DNA of 64,000 nucleotides from Schizophyllum amplum (taxonomy: Eukaryota; Basidiomycota; Agaricomycetes; Agaricales; Schizophyllaceae), in NCBI GenBank assembly GCA_007026445.1, contig VDMD01000021.1, positions 248,001 through 312,000 of the forward strand, given 5' to 3'. Position 1 is the first letter of the stretch; each line of letters starts with the position of its first letter. Below are positions 44,315 through 56,450 of the stretch, in pieces. The notes below the pieces were generated by a model that worked only from the letters and a program-made list of their open reading frames with translations, ran no database searches and was not told where the DNA came from. Both the position numbers and the translations under genes were made by a program.

Positions 44315-45736
44315 CTACATCTGCTCTTTCAGTTCAGGTGTCTCAGCGAACAGAGTCGGCATGTAAGTGGCGGCGACCCGGTCACCGACCGAAGCGTGAA
44401 CCGCTACCGCTCTCACTTCTGCGAGCTCTTCTGCACTCAGAGTCAAGTCAAGAGCAGCGAGATTCTCCTTGAGGTACTGAAGCGACGTCAACGCCCGAAC
44501 TTAGGCCAAGCAGAAGATGTGATCACTCACCTTGACCTTAGTAGTCCCGGGAAATCGGTATGACATCCTCGCCCTGCGCAAGAACCCAAGCCAGGGCGAC
44601 TTGTCCGGCAATCGCGCCGTGCTTCTCTCCGATCTTCTTCAGCTCTTCAGCGACCTTTAGCACGCGCGGGAAGTTCTCCTCTGAGAAGCGCGGAACCGTC
44701 AGCCGGTGGTCGTCCGGGTCAAGGTCGGAGCGGGATTTCTGGCAGACGTATGTTAGAAGACGGCTACGGGGAGGATTTCGAGGCGACCACGTAGCAAAGT
44801 ACTCACGATCTGTCCCGTTAAGAAGCCGCGACCCAGTGGACTGTATGCGATGACCTTCACTCCGAGCTCGCGGCACGCCTCCATAAGGCCGTGTACCTCG
44901 TCTTCGGCCTCAATGTCGAGTGTGATGGGAGAATACTCGGACTGAAGGGCAATTGGGTGCACGGCGTGTGCTCGCCGAAGCGTGCGTGCAGAGACTTCGG
45001 AAAGGCCGATGTACTTGACGCGGCCCTCCCTGAGTTGGCAATTAATTCCGAAGGGGCGAATATGTGGGAATAGAAACTTACTTGACCAGTTTGGACATAG
45101 CCTTGATGGTGAGCTCGATGGGGACGGTGGGATCCGCACGCTGAATTCAAAACGGTTAGTGTCTGACATGCAGCAAGTTCTGAGTTGGTCATACTTACGT
45201 GAACATACCACAGGTCGATGTAGTCCGTCTTCAAGCGCTTACACGACGTCTCGAAGGTCGTCCGCACATAACTAGGGTCGCAATTTACCTGCCTCGAGGG
45301 GTCACCATGGGCGAAGCCAAACTTGGTGGCGAGGCAGATGTCGCTCCGCTTGCCGGGGCGTTCGAACCACTTGCCCAGAAGGTCTGCATGCAAAGTCAGC
45401 CGAAACGAAGGAGACGCAACGCTGTTCTTCCTACCTTCGTTGTCGCCATAGATGTCGTAAGTATCCTGATGATAGTGTGAGAGGGTCACTGCTTGCCCGG
45501 TTCCCAACCGACATACCCAAAACGTGCAGCCACTCTCGTAGACGGCATCAAGTACCTATCAGGCGTGTAAGTCAAAATGAAGAGAGAGTACGCGGATCAT
45601 CGCGTACCTTCAGGCGGCCTTCATCAGTTTTGTCTTGAGAGACATAGAATGCAGAGAAGCCCATGGCGCCAAATCCAATAGCGGAGACTGGACTATCGCC
45701 TATTATGCGAGCGGGAAGAGTCATAGGAGGCGCCAT
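44315..45736 (-). CDS. Aldo/keto reductase (AKR13-like)
   Basis: Exons 45608..45736, 45517..45555, 45435..45465, 45199..45383, 45082..45140, 44807..45029, 44531..44738 and 44315..44476; about 344 residues. Catalytic tetrad context is visible: [10 protein letters not shown] (Asp57, Tyr62), CLATKFGF (Lys), and [14 protein letters not shown] (His). Further family blocks are [47 protein letters not shown] and [17 protein letters not shown]. Such enzymes reduce aldehydes or ketones with NADPH. The last-but-one exon has one extra base in a T-run (plus-strand AAA at 44552..44554): VIPI and PGTTKVK are in different frames, and removing one base makes all later phases fit. As given, the frame ends early at SRDY. 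Confidence 0.85.
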
Positions 45737-48685
45737 TGTCAATATTTATACAGGAAAATCTCTGAGTTAAGTATGCAGCAAAGACACAGCACTTGGAATA
45801 TATATATATGTCGAAGTCCGTCAATCAATGGCTGCATGCAGTGAGCTAGCTTCACCCTGACGCAGTCATCTTACACAGACTCTACCCGAGGCCTTTGACC
45901 CACTCCTCAAGAGCGCAGTGGGTCGAGGTCAACTTTGATCCAAGGAAAACATTGGGCGGCGCTGAAAGAGCCCACTCTAGGCCGACAGCGTGAGCTTGGC
46001 GTGAGCGTCCGGGAGAGTCGTCGAAGGCTCAGATCTTCAGAATGAGTCATACCGAACTTCCCATCCGGCAAGCGGCGTGGAAATTGGAGAACAAACCCAA
46101 ATATTGCGTGGTCCGGTCATTGCCGACCGTACGTTCGTCCCCAACGGCGCGGCGCGAACCAACAACCGCGTTCGTCGTCGTACCAGAGTAGGTACATCGA
46201 CACGAGGCGTACCGTCACGATGCGGAAGGTGAGCGTGTCTTCTCAGATGAACTCTGTCTATTCTAAATACTTCGTACATGCAAATCATTTGAGAGCGCTG
46301 TGGCTCACGCCTTCGCGATGGGACATCCAGCTCATTTACATATAGCTATGTCCTCTGCCGACGTCAGAGTTCAGGCCGCTCCATCGAGGAGATATTTATC
46401 CACTTCAGTCTTCATCGCGGCTTTCTTTGAATCCACAAACGCGGCCGCTCTGAAGCGCATCACTACAATCTCATCGATTCCTCGCCACTCCGTCGATCCT
46501 CTTCTGCGCAGCGCGCAACACGTAACACCTCGTCAACAGCACTCCAGTCTCCCGGCCACTGACGTCGCGGGTGCTCTACCTGGTATCTCTGACGTCGGTC
46601 CGCAGCCGGTCTATGTCGGAATCATGCATTGTTCTACTCCATCTGTACGTGCTTAACGTATGCTTTCCCTAGTCCTGCTTGTGTCCCGCAATCGTTCGCG
46701 TACCGTCATGCCCATTCGTGAGCGCCCGCGGAGTCGTCATCCACGTCTTCGCGGTTGTTTCTCCCTTCACCTTCACCTCCCGCAGATACCCGAAACCATG
46801 TCCAGCTTCTTGCGGGTGTTTTGTCCGGGTCCAATTCCGACATATTGCTAGCGAGGACGATGAACATGTACAATGGCATGCTTCCGCCGATGCTTCGCTG
46901 TACAGACAGTTCAGTCAGTAGCAAGACTAAGTTCGAAGTACTATAGCCACGGACATTGCGGCTGTTTCATTTGTTGGCCCATCAATTCCAGGCGATGTCA
47001 CATGGCTCATTACTACACGTGACTGGAAGTTCAACTGGTCATCTGATCTGGTCACCATCTTCGCGAACTTGATCTGGCGGGCACTTTACAGCGCTGTCCA
47101 CTAGGATCTATCGCGGCTCTCCGAAGGGAGCACCATCAATCTCACCATCCCGCGGTGAAGTCGGGCCATCTTGTACCAGGGCGCTAAGCTTGGGGGACAT
47201 GCCACACCCTTTCAGTTGTATCCTGCTCTTTCGCCATCTCGTGCCTTGAAGCGTTCTTCTTGGCTATACAATCCCTGTGTTATTGTATACAGTATGGTCG
47301 GAAGGATACCACCGAGCCCACCACCGCGCTCTCAGGAGGCTAAACGGCCTCTCTTGTATTGCACTCTTCTGACCCTCGGATGGTTCTGCAATCGCGACGG
47401 CGCCACCACAGGAGCACCCCGAAAGATGGCGCCTTCTTGCGGCACCTTGTGAGTCCCGTCAATCATTTGTTGGCGGCTGACACTACCATCTTCTGCCTGA
47501 CTCAATCAGGACAGGCATGGGCGTCCTCGAGGACTCCCCCGCCACCAGCAATGATTCAAAGAGGATACAGCCAATGATCTCGCACGCAGGTCCTGCTCGT
47601 TATTGGATGATTTTCATTGTCCATCTGGAGTCATCGGCGCTCTGTGAGGAGACACAATAGCAACACACGTGCTATTTGCGGAGGCGGCGCTAACCATGCT
47701 TGACGCTCTACTAAGTATCGTGAGCTCATTGGATGACAGGGCAGAATTTGCAGTAAGACGATATCGGAGGGCTGTCGAACTATGTCCGGACTGTCATCGG
47801 AGGTGAGGCACCTATTGCAAGCTCACCGCGCTCTCTTCTTGCGTGCTCAGGCTTGGGAAGGAGCAGGGAACGTGCATAATAGTTCAGTGATAAAAAACTG
47901 TACGTTCTGTTTACAAGGTGCCTACCGACGTCTTGCTCATGACGCAGCGGCAAGAGGTCTTCCTATCAGCCTGCATGGGCGTTGGGCTGGACATGTGAAG
48001 CTCCACGGTGAGTTGCGGGCTGCTTATATCCGTAGAAGATCGTCAGAAGTAGGAGTCCCGGGTTGCGGCTGAAGCGCTGAAGCCTGAGTGCATATCTGGA
48101 CATCAGGATGCAGAGGTGATTGCTCACACGAAAACACCAATGACGACGAGCGCCTGACCACGTTCAATCCGGAAGAAAGCACATGAGTTAGGGCCCAGGC
48201 TCTGATCACGGAGGGATGTCGTTGTTCTTCCCTTTTTGGTGTCCCTCCATGCCTTCCCCACCGTCCAAGCCTGAGTATGATAAATTCGTCCTGGGACCTT
48301 GGCAGCACCCCCACGCCCCAACTGGACGCCTTCGCGCTCTTTGGCGCCCGCCGAGCGCTGCGAAGGCGGGGATTCTACAAATGTGGTAGTGCCTTGTGGA
48401 GCGCGAGTGGCGCGGACGCGTGCGATCAATTACAGCGACGCGCTCCCCCGATCGGAATCTAACATCTTGGGCTTCTATCGCTCGAAATCCCGTGGCTGTT
48501 GACGCTTTGGGAAAGAGGAGCGCGGCTGTACTTTTCAAACTAACTCGTTACTCGACATCGAATGACATGGCTGACAGAAGCCGTCGTCTGGGCGGGACGG
48601 GTATATAAGGAGGGAGGACCTGAGCCGTGTTCCTCAGCAACCTGCTTTCCTCTGCTTTCCACTTTTATAACAACCTATCATCGCT
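45737..48685. other. Gene-poor 2.9 kb
   Basis: Several short frames (46300..46656 +, 46042..46210 +, 46706..46924 -) occur, but none could be linked into a gene or matched to a family. A short AT dinucleotide run is at 45806..45817. It may include remnants of a decayed gene. The promoter of the HAD gene is at the right end. Confidence 0.4.
48602..48609 (+). promoter_or_regulatory. TATA box of the HAD phosphatase gene
   Basis: TATATAAG lies 77 bases upstream of the ATG at 48686, in a GC-rich setting (GGGACGGG...GGAGGGAGG), followed by a pyrimidine-rich leader. Position and sequence fit a core promoter. Confidence 0.6.
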
Positions 48686-49842
48686 ATGTCTTCTACACAG
48701 ACGTTCTACGCGGATGCCGTCCTCTTCGACATGGTGAGTGTCTAGCTCGCCATGGGCATTTGTGGCCGACGCTGACCTTCCGTAGGACGGCACCTTGACC
48801 GACTCTATTCAGGCGGTTGAGGCCGCTTGGGGCAAGGTCGCCAAAGATATAGGACAGGATCCTCAGCACGTTATCGCTGCCACCCACGGCAAACGTGCCG
48901 TCGACAACCTCGCCCAGTTCAAGCCCCACATCAAGGCTCATGAGATGGACGACGCCGTACAGACCTTCGAGGAATCCATCCTCTTCTTCGCCGACGCGTA
49001 CACCATCCACGGTCCGGGCTCGCGCACTCCGTCACGCCCTACTACGCGGTCCAACTCCTTCGCCGCCACACCCATCGACTCCGGTGCCACCACACCCGCC
49101 CTCACCGACTCGTCCGCTCCGAACTCCCGCCAATCGTCATTCGTATCCTCCCGTCGGCCGTCGTTCGGACAGCGCCTTCTGGGACGTCTGAACATGACGT
49201 CCGTTCCCATCATGACTCCGGCGACCCAGGTGGCGGCAGACATCGAGGACGCCCAGGAGGGCATTCGCGTTGACGATCAAGTCTTCGAGGAGGAGTCAGA
49301 GGCGGAGAAGAAGGCCCGCCACACTCTGGCGGCGTGGCAGCTCGAAGCCACCGCCGTGGATCGCTCCGTCCGCATCCTTCCGGGCGTGAAGAAAATAATC
49401 GAGTCCATCCCTGCCGGCCGTTACGCGGTCGCGACTTCCGGCGCGAAGACGTACGGTTCGTACACGTTTGGGATTCAGTAACGGTCTGAAGCTCATATTT
49501 TATCTCTCAGCATACGGCTGCATGACTCGCGTCGGAATCACTCCTCCGCCGGTGACGATCACTGCGGACGACAAGCGTCTCAAGGCTGGAAAGCCTGCGC
49601 CTGATCCCTTCCTGCTCGCGGCTGAGTGCCTGGGTTACGATGCGAAGAAGTGCGTCGTCTTTGAGGACTCGCCTTCTGGAATTCGCGCTGGAGTAGCCTC
49701 CGGCGCGACTGTCATCGCCGTGTGCACATCGCACGAGCGCAGCAAGATCGAGCACTGCGGCGCGCACTACATAGTCGAGAACATGGACTTGGTGCAGTGC
49801 GAGTTCGACGGCGAGCGCCTTCGCTTCAGCATTACGGCGTAG
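48686..49842 (+). CDS. HAD-superfamily sugar/glycerol phosphatase (GPP1/DOG-like)
   Basis: Exons 48686..48733, 48786..49455 and 49511..49842 give 349 residues. The HAD nucleophile motif is split by intron 1: VLFDM / DGTLTDS. Motif II is YAVATSGAKTY, and motifs III/IV are KRLKAGKPAPDPF and CVVFEDSPSGIRAGVASG. This arrangement matches glycerol-3-phosphatase and 2-deoxyglucose-6-phosphatase enzymes. Unlike the roughly 250-residue yeast enzymes, it has a Ser/Thr/Pro-rich insertion of about 100 residues in the cap region (RTPSRPTTRSNSFAAT onward). A TATA box lies 77 bases upstream. Likely cytosolic; substrate inferred from family only. Confidence 0.85.
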
Positions 49843-50894
49843 ATATATTTAGGCGTGCGTTTCTTGTCCCTCCCCTTGTATCCTTGTATTCCTAGTCTCC
49901 CCATTCCGTCCTGTTGTATGCTTTCGTCGTTCATATATATATGTATGTACTATCAGAGCCTACCCGTAGAGAGGTAGTGCCTTCGATTCGGATACCCACC
50001 TACTATACACACAAAAACACAGTGGAAAATTCAGTTGCATCATAGTATCGAAGCTTGCCAGAGTTCGCGCCTATAGGATGTCCAAGCAAAACAAATACAA
50101 GCAGCCAAGGAGGAGGCTCCTCTGAATTTTGCATCGTGCGGGCTCCCCCGATGGCGGCGAGAACTACACATTGACAACCTTCGGTCCTTTTAGACTAATA
50201 GTAATGGAGATAAACATACACTTCGTTCCTCCTAATCGATTCGACGTCATTTGTCATTTGTGGATGTGCGCAATTCAATATTACCTTTCCTGGAATTGCC
50301 TTTGAACCTCTTTCGGACCTACCGGGGCCCACAAGCGCCTCCAATCATAGACGACTGAATAGGTCGCAGGGTCCTGCGCGATGCGCACAATGCATAGATG
50401 AACCTACTGAGACTACATACAGTCAACTTTATGTTTGATACCGAATGCAATCGGATGTCATGTAAGTAGCGCTGACCGCCGCACAGCAGATGGCTTGGAG
50501 GGTCCTGGTCAGATGTCTGCGGAGGACCAGCCAGATTCCGACCCCAGAACGATGATAGCGAAGTGGATCTCTAGCTAGCGCGTACTTATTATGGTGCTAT
50601 CGCACCTATCAGCTGTTCGACCTTGGAGAAATTTCAGTGGCGCGGCGGCGAACGCCTCCTCTCCGCAGCGCATGAGAACTCCTTCAACATCTCTTAGATC
50701 ACTGCTGTACGTATCGGTTTGGTTGTCCTTGATCAGCTTGTAGCTTGCCCGACTCGTCCAAAGGCTACGGTATCACTAAGATGCCGGCAACGCTTGCTTG
50801 AGCAAGGCCATAAAGCAAGATCAATGCATACAACGACCAACACTACAACCATCGATCTCCTACTTGGCGAGCAATGGGGAGTCCCCGGTTCTTC
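49843..50894. other. Intergenic, convergent 3' flanks; no gene seen
   Basis: About 1 kb between the HAD and DUF1348 stop codons. AT-richer than the genes, with no frame or motif of note. Confidence 0.55.
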
Positions 50895-51607
50895 TCACCA
50901 GTGCTTTTCGCTGATGCTGACGCGGTCGATTTCTTCAGGCGTCCATCCCTGATGGTACCACTTCTCGTCCTCCCTGATGGGCACATCATTCCCGCTCATC
51001 TGGCGCTTCTTCATCCTGCCGTCTTCCGCGAACGTCCAGTCCTCGAGCCCGTAGCAGCGGTACCACTGACGCCCGCTGGGCCCATCGACGTAGAACTCGT
51101 ACCAAAACTGGAACACGCGTTACCATAAGCAAGGCAGACCAGGGGACGCGAAGGCATGCTAACCTGGACCGCTATCTTATTCTCCGTCCATGCGAAAAGC
51201 TCCTTACGCAGGACGTAGCCGCTCTCCTTCTCCCATTTCTTGGTGAGGAAGTCGATGATCCCGTCATGACCGGTGAAGAACTGGTCGCGGTTGCGCCAGA
51301 TGCTGTCCTCGGTATACGCCTGGACGCACGCATGAGCACGCGAATCGGACCGTGGACACGGAGATGCAGGCAAGCTGAGTGCATCATGACATGCGAAAGT
51401 TGGGGGGGAACATGTTCGGGAATACGTTGGAAGCCAGCACACACCTTCGCGACTCTATGTGGGTCTCGCGTGTTCCAAAGGTTCTGCGCCATCTTCACCT
51501 ATAGCTTCGCTCAGTTTCTCTTTCTCGTGACACTTATATGGCTCGTCACGAACTTTAGCACGAGCTGTCTCCTCTGTGAAAGGCGGCACGAGAGACGGGG
51601 AAGACAT
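50895..51607 (-). CDS. DUF1348 family protein (NTF2/SnoaL-like fold)
   Basis: Exons 51554..51607, 51445..51498, 51164..51319 and 50895..51107 give 158 residues, the usual family length. Conserved blocks are present: VPPFTEETARAKVKMAQNLW, NTRDPHRVAKAYTEDSIWRN, KELFAWTENKIAVQFWYEF, WYRCYGLEDWTFAEDGRMKK and KWYHQGWTPEEIDRVSISE. The family forms small alpha+beta cone folds; no enzymatic role is established. The second intron (125 bases) is longer than the local norm but contains no obvious extra exon. Confidence 0.9.
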
Positions 51608-52498
51608 GTTGAGGATGATGGCCGGGTTGAGAAAACAACGGTGCTTTCAGTATACGGCACAGAGCCCAAATGACTCAGTCAAGGTCAGATTTCACCACTC
51701 GTCCGCCCATTCAAGCCAACGACAACCGTGAAGGTCGGAAGACTGCAGTCATCACTAGAGCTCGCGATGCTATCCTAACGTGAGCCTAAGTTCGGAATAA
51801 TAGCTACTATCCGCACCCACTTCAGCTGCAGTCGAGCACTCACCGCGAACTACTTTCGCAGCCACACGCTGTCAGCATTGCACTTTCAACTCCACTCTGC
51901 CTCTGAACATATCTATAGAACAACATGCTCGAGCGACCGCCCACAACTTGAACATGGCTCGAACAACGGGCCCACCATGCTGCTTTGAAGACTTCATATC
52001 ACAACACTTGCAGCGGTGGGACACCTGCGTGATCAGTACAGAGAGGAGACGCGATGCAGACATACTGAGGACAGATGGCTAGGACGCCAGAAAAAGCCTG
52101 CGAAATATCTTCACAGCACGCACACCGGCCTGGTATACAAGTGTCCCGTTGCAATGGGTATGCTGTAAATAGTATGAAGTAAATAGGGCGTGCAGATGGT
52201 GGTGTCGATATAGAAGTGGTGCATCGTCTCTCCGGGCGCGGCTCTACCACATCACAATACTGATGCGTCGAGAGAGCCCGGGCATGGGGTGATGTCGGTG
52301 GGCGTAGTTGTGTGTGTGTGTGCCGTTGCGTACGACGGACGATAGACCTGACTTGCAGGGAGATATATGCTAGCGGTGCAGATCCTGGAGTCCATGGTAG
52401 AGAAGTCGGTGTCGGGCCGGGTAGCGTTGGCGGTCTCTGTCGATGTCGGGTCGGAGAGGCAGAGGCCGCCCGCGTTGCCAAAGTCTGCCGTCCATATT
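51608..52498. other. Intergenic with a short GT dinucleotide run
   Basis: About 900 bases between the DUF1348 start and the secreted-protein stop. Contains a GT repeat near 52309..52322. Overlapping small frames show no motif. Confidence 0.5.
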
Positions 52499-53750
52499 CT
52501 ATAAGCATATCGCCAGCAAGGACACGACGATGGCTGATATAGTGGGCAGCGTCCAGGGGATAGTAAGGGAAGCAGCATCACTATTGGCCGTGTGAGCGAC
52601 ACGACGTGAGAAAAGATGGAAGCGCGTACCTCGCTGGCCGCTCCACGATGCGCACGGTCATGACTGCAACAAGCCCATCTATGGCTGGTCGCCCATTCTC
52701 CTCGACTGTGGAGTAATGGTTGACGCCGTCGCTTGTATTAGAGAGCAAGCCGGAGACATATTTGATGTCAGTCGAATATGGTACCCTCCGTAGGACGTAT
52801 TGCCCGAGTACGTCGCGGAGTCCGTGAGGTTCAAGGTGGGCACTGCGGAGCGTGTGATGTTGCCTACGATCTCGTCTCTATAGCGAGTTCAGTCGCGGCG
52901 ACACTATGGGCATATATGTCACGAACCGTCCAATATTGTACCCGTTGGGAACGATATCGTGGTGCTCTATAGAGCATGTGAGCTTAGCGGATAAATAGGG
53001 GATGTTGGTTACACGCACTCTCGAGCGGCATCTCGTAGGAGCAAGCCATGAAATATGCACCGCTGAAAGAAGCAAGCATGAGTGGGTGTCTGGCTTACGT
53101 GCGCAGCTACGCACCTGTTCTGGTCGTCGCCGTTCTGCACCCAGTACCGGAAGTGGTTCCCTCCCTGGATAGTCTCTGTACAGGTTCCTAGTTGCGGGTC
53201 ACCGTAATCCCAGCGTAGCACCGACGACTGATTCACTGAAGGTGGAGATTAGCAGGCTACATGCATGCATATGCCCAGCGCACGCACCAGAACCCTTCCC
53301 GTCTCCCAGGTTTGCTCGCTGTTGTAACGCGTCTCGCTGGCCCAAACACTCCGCGCCAAATCCTATCGATCTGCGAGCTCGTCAGCGGGTTCTGGTGTAC
53401 CCGAGTCAGACGTTCACGCACAACCAGTAATTGCGGAAGCCCCCGTCTGTTTCCTGATCCACCAGGACTTCGGCGTCGGAGCTCCCAGACACTATCATGT
53501 TCAAGGGCTCCCCGAGTCCTTCGGGATAAGTACCATCCACCTCCTGCGCACTAGTCAGTCCACGCACGTCGGCCATGACTTTGTCACGCACCGTTAACAT
53601 ACTGCCTCCATGGTCATTCGGGTCATAATATCCGTCGCCGTCGTCGCGTCGGGAAGCGCTCCACAGAAAGCTGAAGGGGCTCCGGATGTCGAACGCGGTG
53701 GCCAGCTGCGGCGTGCAAAGCGCAAGGAATAGTATCGTCTTCGCGGTCAT
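52499..53750 (-). CDS. Secreted basidiomycete protein with C-terminal membrane or GPI-type tail
   Basis: Exons 53592..53750, 53422..53543, 53288..53370, 53115..53235, 53019..53062, 52927..52966, 52630..52877 and 52499..52580; about 299 residues. A signal peptide (MTAKTILFLALCTPQLATA) is followed by YYDPNDHGGSMLTEVDGTYP, LNMIVSGSSDAEVLVDQET, LSIGFGAECLGQ, LRWDYGDPQLGTCTETI, NHFRYWVQNG, MACSYEMPLE and DIVPNGYNIGRDEIVGN. I recognise this layout as a conserved secreted family in basidiomycetes without known function. The end is hydrophobic (ISAIVVSLLAICL), consistent with a GPI or membrane anchor. One base appears missing near 52784..52786: SATYSGNTSYGG and DIKYVSGLLSNTS are in different frames, and exon 7 is one base short of phase. 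Several N-glycosylation sequons are present. Confidence 0.75.
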
Positions 53751-54202
53751 AGTCGCGAGCGCGGCGCTCTGCCAGCAAGAAAGGAATGGATGAGAACAAG
53801 CGTGGTGCCCGCCGCTAGACCGCTGATCGTCACAGGTGAACTACTGCCCGTTACGTAAGGTGGCAGAACAATTGCACTTCCGCCGAGCTCGCGCCGAGAT
53901 GCCCAGACCCGTAAAGCGGTGCAAATAACGCGTCCTCGGCGTCCTCAGCCTGCGCAAAAAACGACAGAAAAATCGACCAGGGTAAGTGCTTCGTAATTGT
54001 ACGTATGGTACGGGAAAGCGGGCACCCGAAGTCAGGGGGACGCACTCGAAAGTTGCTCGAAAGGCTGGAAAGGCTGTGATGTCGGTTATGTAGGTTGAGC
54101 GGGCGTACCTAACGTTCCCGACGCTCAGGCGTGTCACGCAAAGCTGAGGGAAAAAGCCTACATGCAGCAGGATAGCACATACACTACTGTACAACAAGAA
54201 AA
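53751..54202. other. Intergenic: secreted-protein promoter and eIF3i 3' flank
   Basis: About 450 bases between two minus-strand genes; no frame or motif recognised. Confidence 0.5.
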
Positions 54203-55632
54203 TCAGTCCTCTATATCGTAGTCGCCGTAAGGCTTTGCGCGGAAATAGGTCTCGTCAAAGTGGTGCATCCGCACAAACCCATCTTCACCACCAGAAGCGT
54301 AGCCAATGCCGCCAGGGTGCACAGCCAGTCTGCCAAGTTATTATTTATGGGGAGCAAGGAGAAGGATCGCCGTCCACATACGTGTTGATAGGGCCAAAGT
54401 GACCCTTCACGCGGCCAACCTCTTCCTCGAACACCTTGTGCCAGAACCGTGTCTCGAACTTGCCCTGCCGGAGAGAAGTCGTCGTCACGCTCATCGCGTC
54501 CTGACCGCCACCCAATAGCACCTGATCAAGGAATAAGTGACCGGCTTCAGGCGAGGGTGTTTGTTGAACTCACGTATGGCTTATTGGGTGCGAGCGCGGC
54601 GCTGTTGAGGGGGGTCTCAGTGGTATACGTCTTGATCACCATCAAGCTTTTCGTATCGTGTATCTAGGCCTGGTCAGCAAACCAGCCCTTCGACGACGTG
54701 AGATCGGACGCACCCTTGAGCTTTTGTCCTTGCTACTGGTGATGAAGTATGTCCGGTCCTTGCTCATCTGCAGGTCGGTGATAGTGTCTCCATGCGCGCG
54801 CTCGTTGTTGTCGATCTCCTCGCCGGTCTTGACGTTGAATTGTGCGACCTTGCCGGACTCGTGGCCCGTGACGATCACGTTAGGAATGTTGGTGAACGCG
54901 CAGACGGTCGCCTTCGAGCCGATCGGGTTGAAGAAGTGCGCGGGCTCTTTTGATTCTGTCAAAGTTCGACTAAGCTGCGGGGCCAATCTAAGTGCGAGAT
55001 ACCACTCACGCTTTGCGCCCTCTTCCCGGTTGATGTTGAAGACGCGAATGGCGCACTGGTGCCCCATGCGCTGCTCAGTAATGCACACGACCTGCTTGTC
55101 GTCCTCGCTGAAGGCGACGCGCTTGACCGCAGTGGGGAACTCCCAGGTGTACAAGCACTTCCCCGTCTCGACCTGCCATAGCCGCATGGTATTGTCCGCC
55201 GCGCCAGACACCATGTACTTCGAATCCTCTGCATCCTCGGTTAGTTTCGAAGTAGCGAAAGGGCGGGGGATCACGCACTGTCAACATCCACCGTCCATAC
55301 TGAGCCGTTGTTGCCCTCGTACGTTCCCAAGCGCTCGCCGTTGTAGGTGTACCAGACGTTGATGATCTGGTCCTTCGAGCAGGTAAACAAGAGATCGCCC
55401 TCCCGGTTGAACTTGATCTGCGTCAAGGAGCGCTCGTGGCCTGCGTATATGTATGACCATGGTCGTGGAGGAGGGATAACGATGCATCAGAGCGAGAACA
55501 ATAGCAGGTGTGCACAGTAAGCGATCAGTTCTTGTGCCGGTGCAAAGCATTCTGACCTTGTAGTAGAATAGGTCTCTGTATATAGAGTTGGATTAGAGAG
55601 GTAACGCATCGAGAGGGACTATCGCGTACCAT
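54203..55632 (-). CDS. TIF34: Eukaryotic translation initiation factor 3 subunit I (WD40 protein)
   Basis: Exons 55630..55632 (the ATG alone), 55557..55575, 55279..55440, 55010..55228, 54714..54955, 54574..54663, 54382..54521 and 54203..54329 give 333 residues, the usual eIF3i size. Visible WD40 blades include [129 protein letters not shown] and [16 protein letters not shown]. eIF3i is a core scaffold subunit of the eIF3 complex on the 40S ribosome. Intron 1 follows immediately after the start codon (ATG/GTACGC), so the coding part of exon 1 is three bases. The frame is intact. Confidence 0.92.
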
Positions 55633-56450
55633 TTTTGCGGGGAAGGATGTGGATGCCGAGGAGGTGAAGGTTTTTGTGAAGAAGCGATCTCGCGTGGTCG
55701 CCCACGTGGCGTTCTATTATTCGACCGAAAAGGAAGTCATCTCTCCTCTGAGTCTCAACCTCATCATGAGTCGATGACCATCCAAGTGTGCGCTCGCTTG
55801 CCATAGTACCTCCTGTGGCGTTCTGTACGAACAAGTTGGCAAAACATCAAAAGAAAAGTCTGCACGCTTGAACAGTCTGACGCTCAGTCAGCTTCGAGAA
55901 GATTATCCGGGTTCGACTTCCCAAGTGACCTCCATGACGATCCTGGAAGTGCGCCATTGTCGAAAGTATGGTTCCAATTGAGACAAACGTTACTGCTGTG
56001 TACTCTGCTACACCAGCAATCGCTGCTGTGCACTTTCCTTGCACTCCACGGTCCTTCTTCTCGCGACCACTCCCCCTCGAATCCCTCACAGCCCGCCCAT
56101 CTTCTTGATATAGAAGACACCCTAACGAGTCTGCTATGCTCAGCGATGCCTCTTTAGCCCTTTATGGCTGATGTAGAGGCACTCGCTGGACTGCACCTAC
56201 CTTGGTGAGTCGCTTCTATTTTGCTTCTGTTGACGAAATGGTGATGACTGACGTTTTCTACCCAGATCCGCGGTGCCACTGAAGGCAGTGACCATTCAGT
56301 CAGCTATCTACACAGCTATTCATGGGCGACATGGCTAACAAAGGTTGTTCAGCATCCTGCTGTGTTTGCGGGTCCTGCAAGTCGTATTTAGGGCGTGCAA
56401 TTCTGCAGCCACAACTCCAGAGTTCATCACTCCCACCTCGGCGACCAACA
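55633..56450. other. Divergent intergenic region, eIF3i (-) / dsRBD membrane protein (+)
   Basis: About 820 bases between divergent start codons; contains both promoters. Small frames only; nothing else recognised. Confidence 0.5.
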
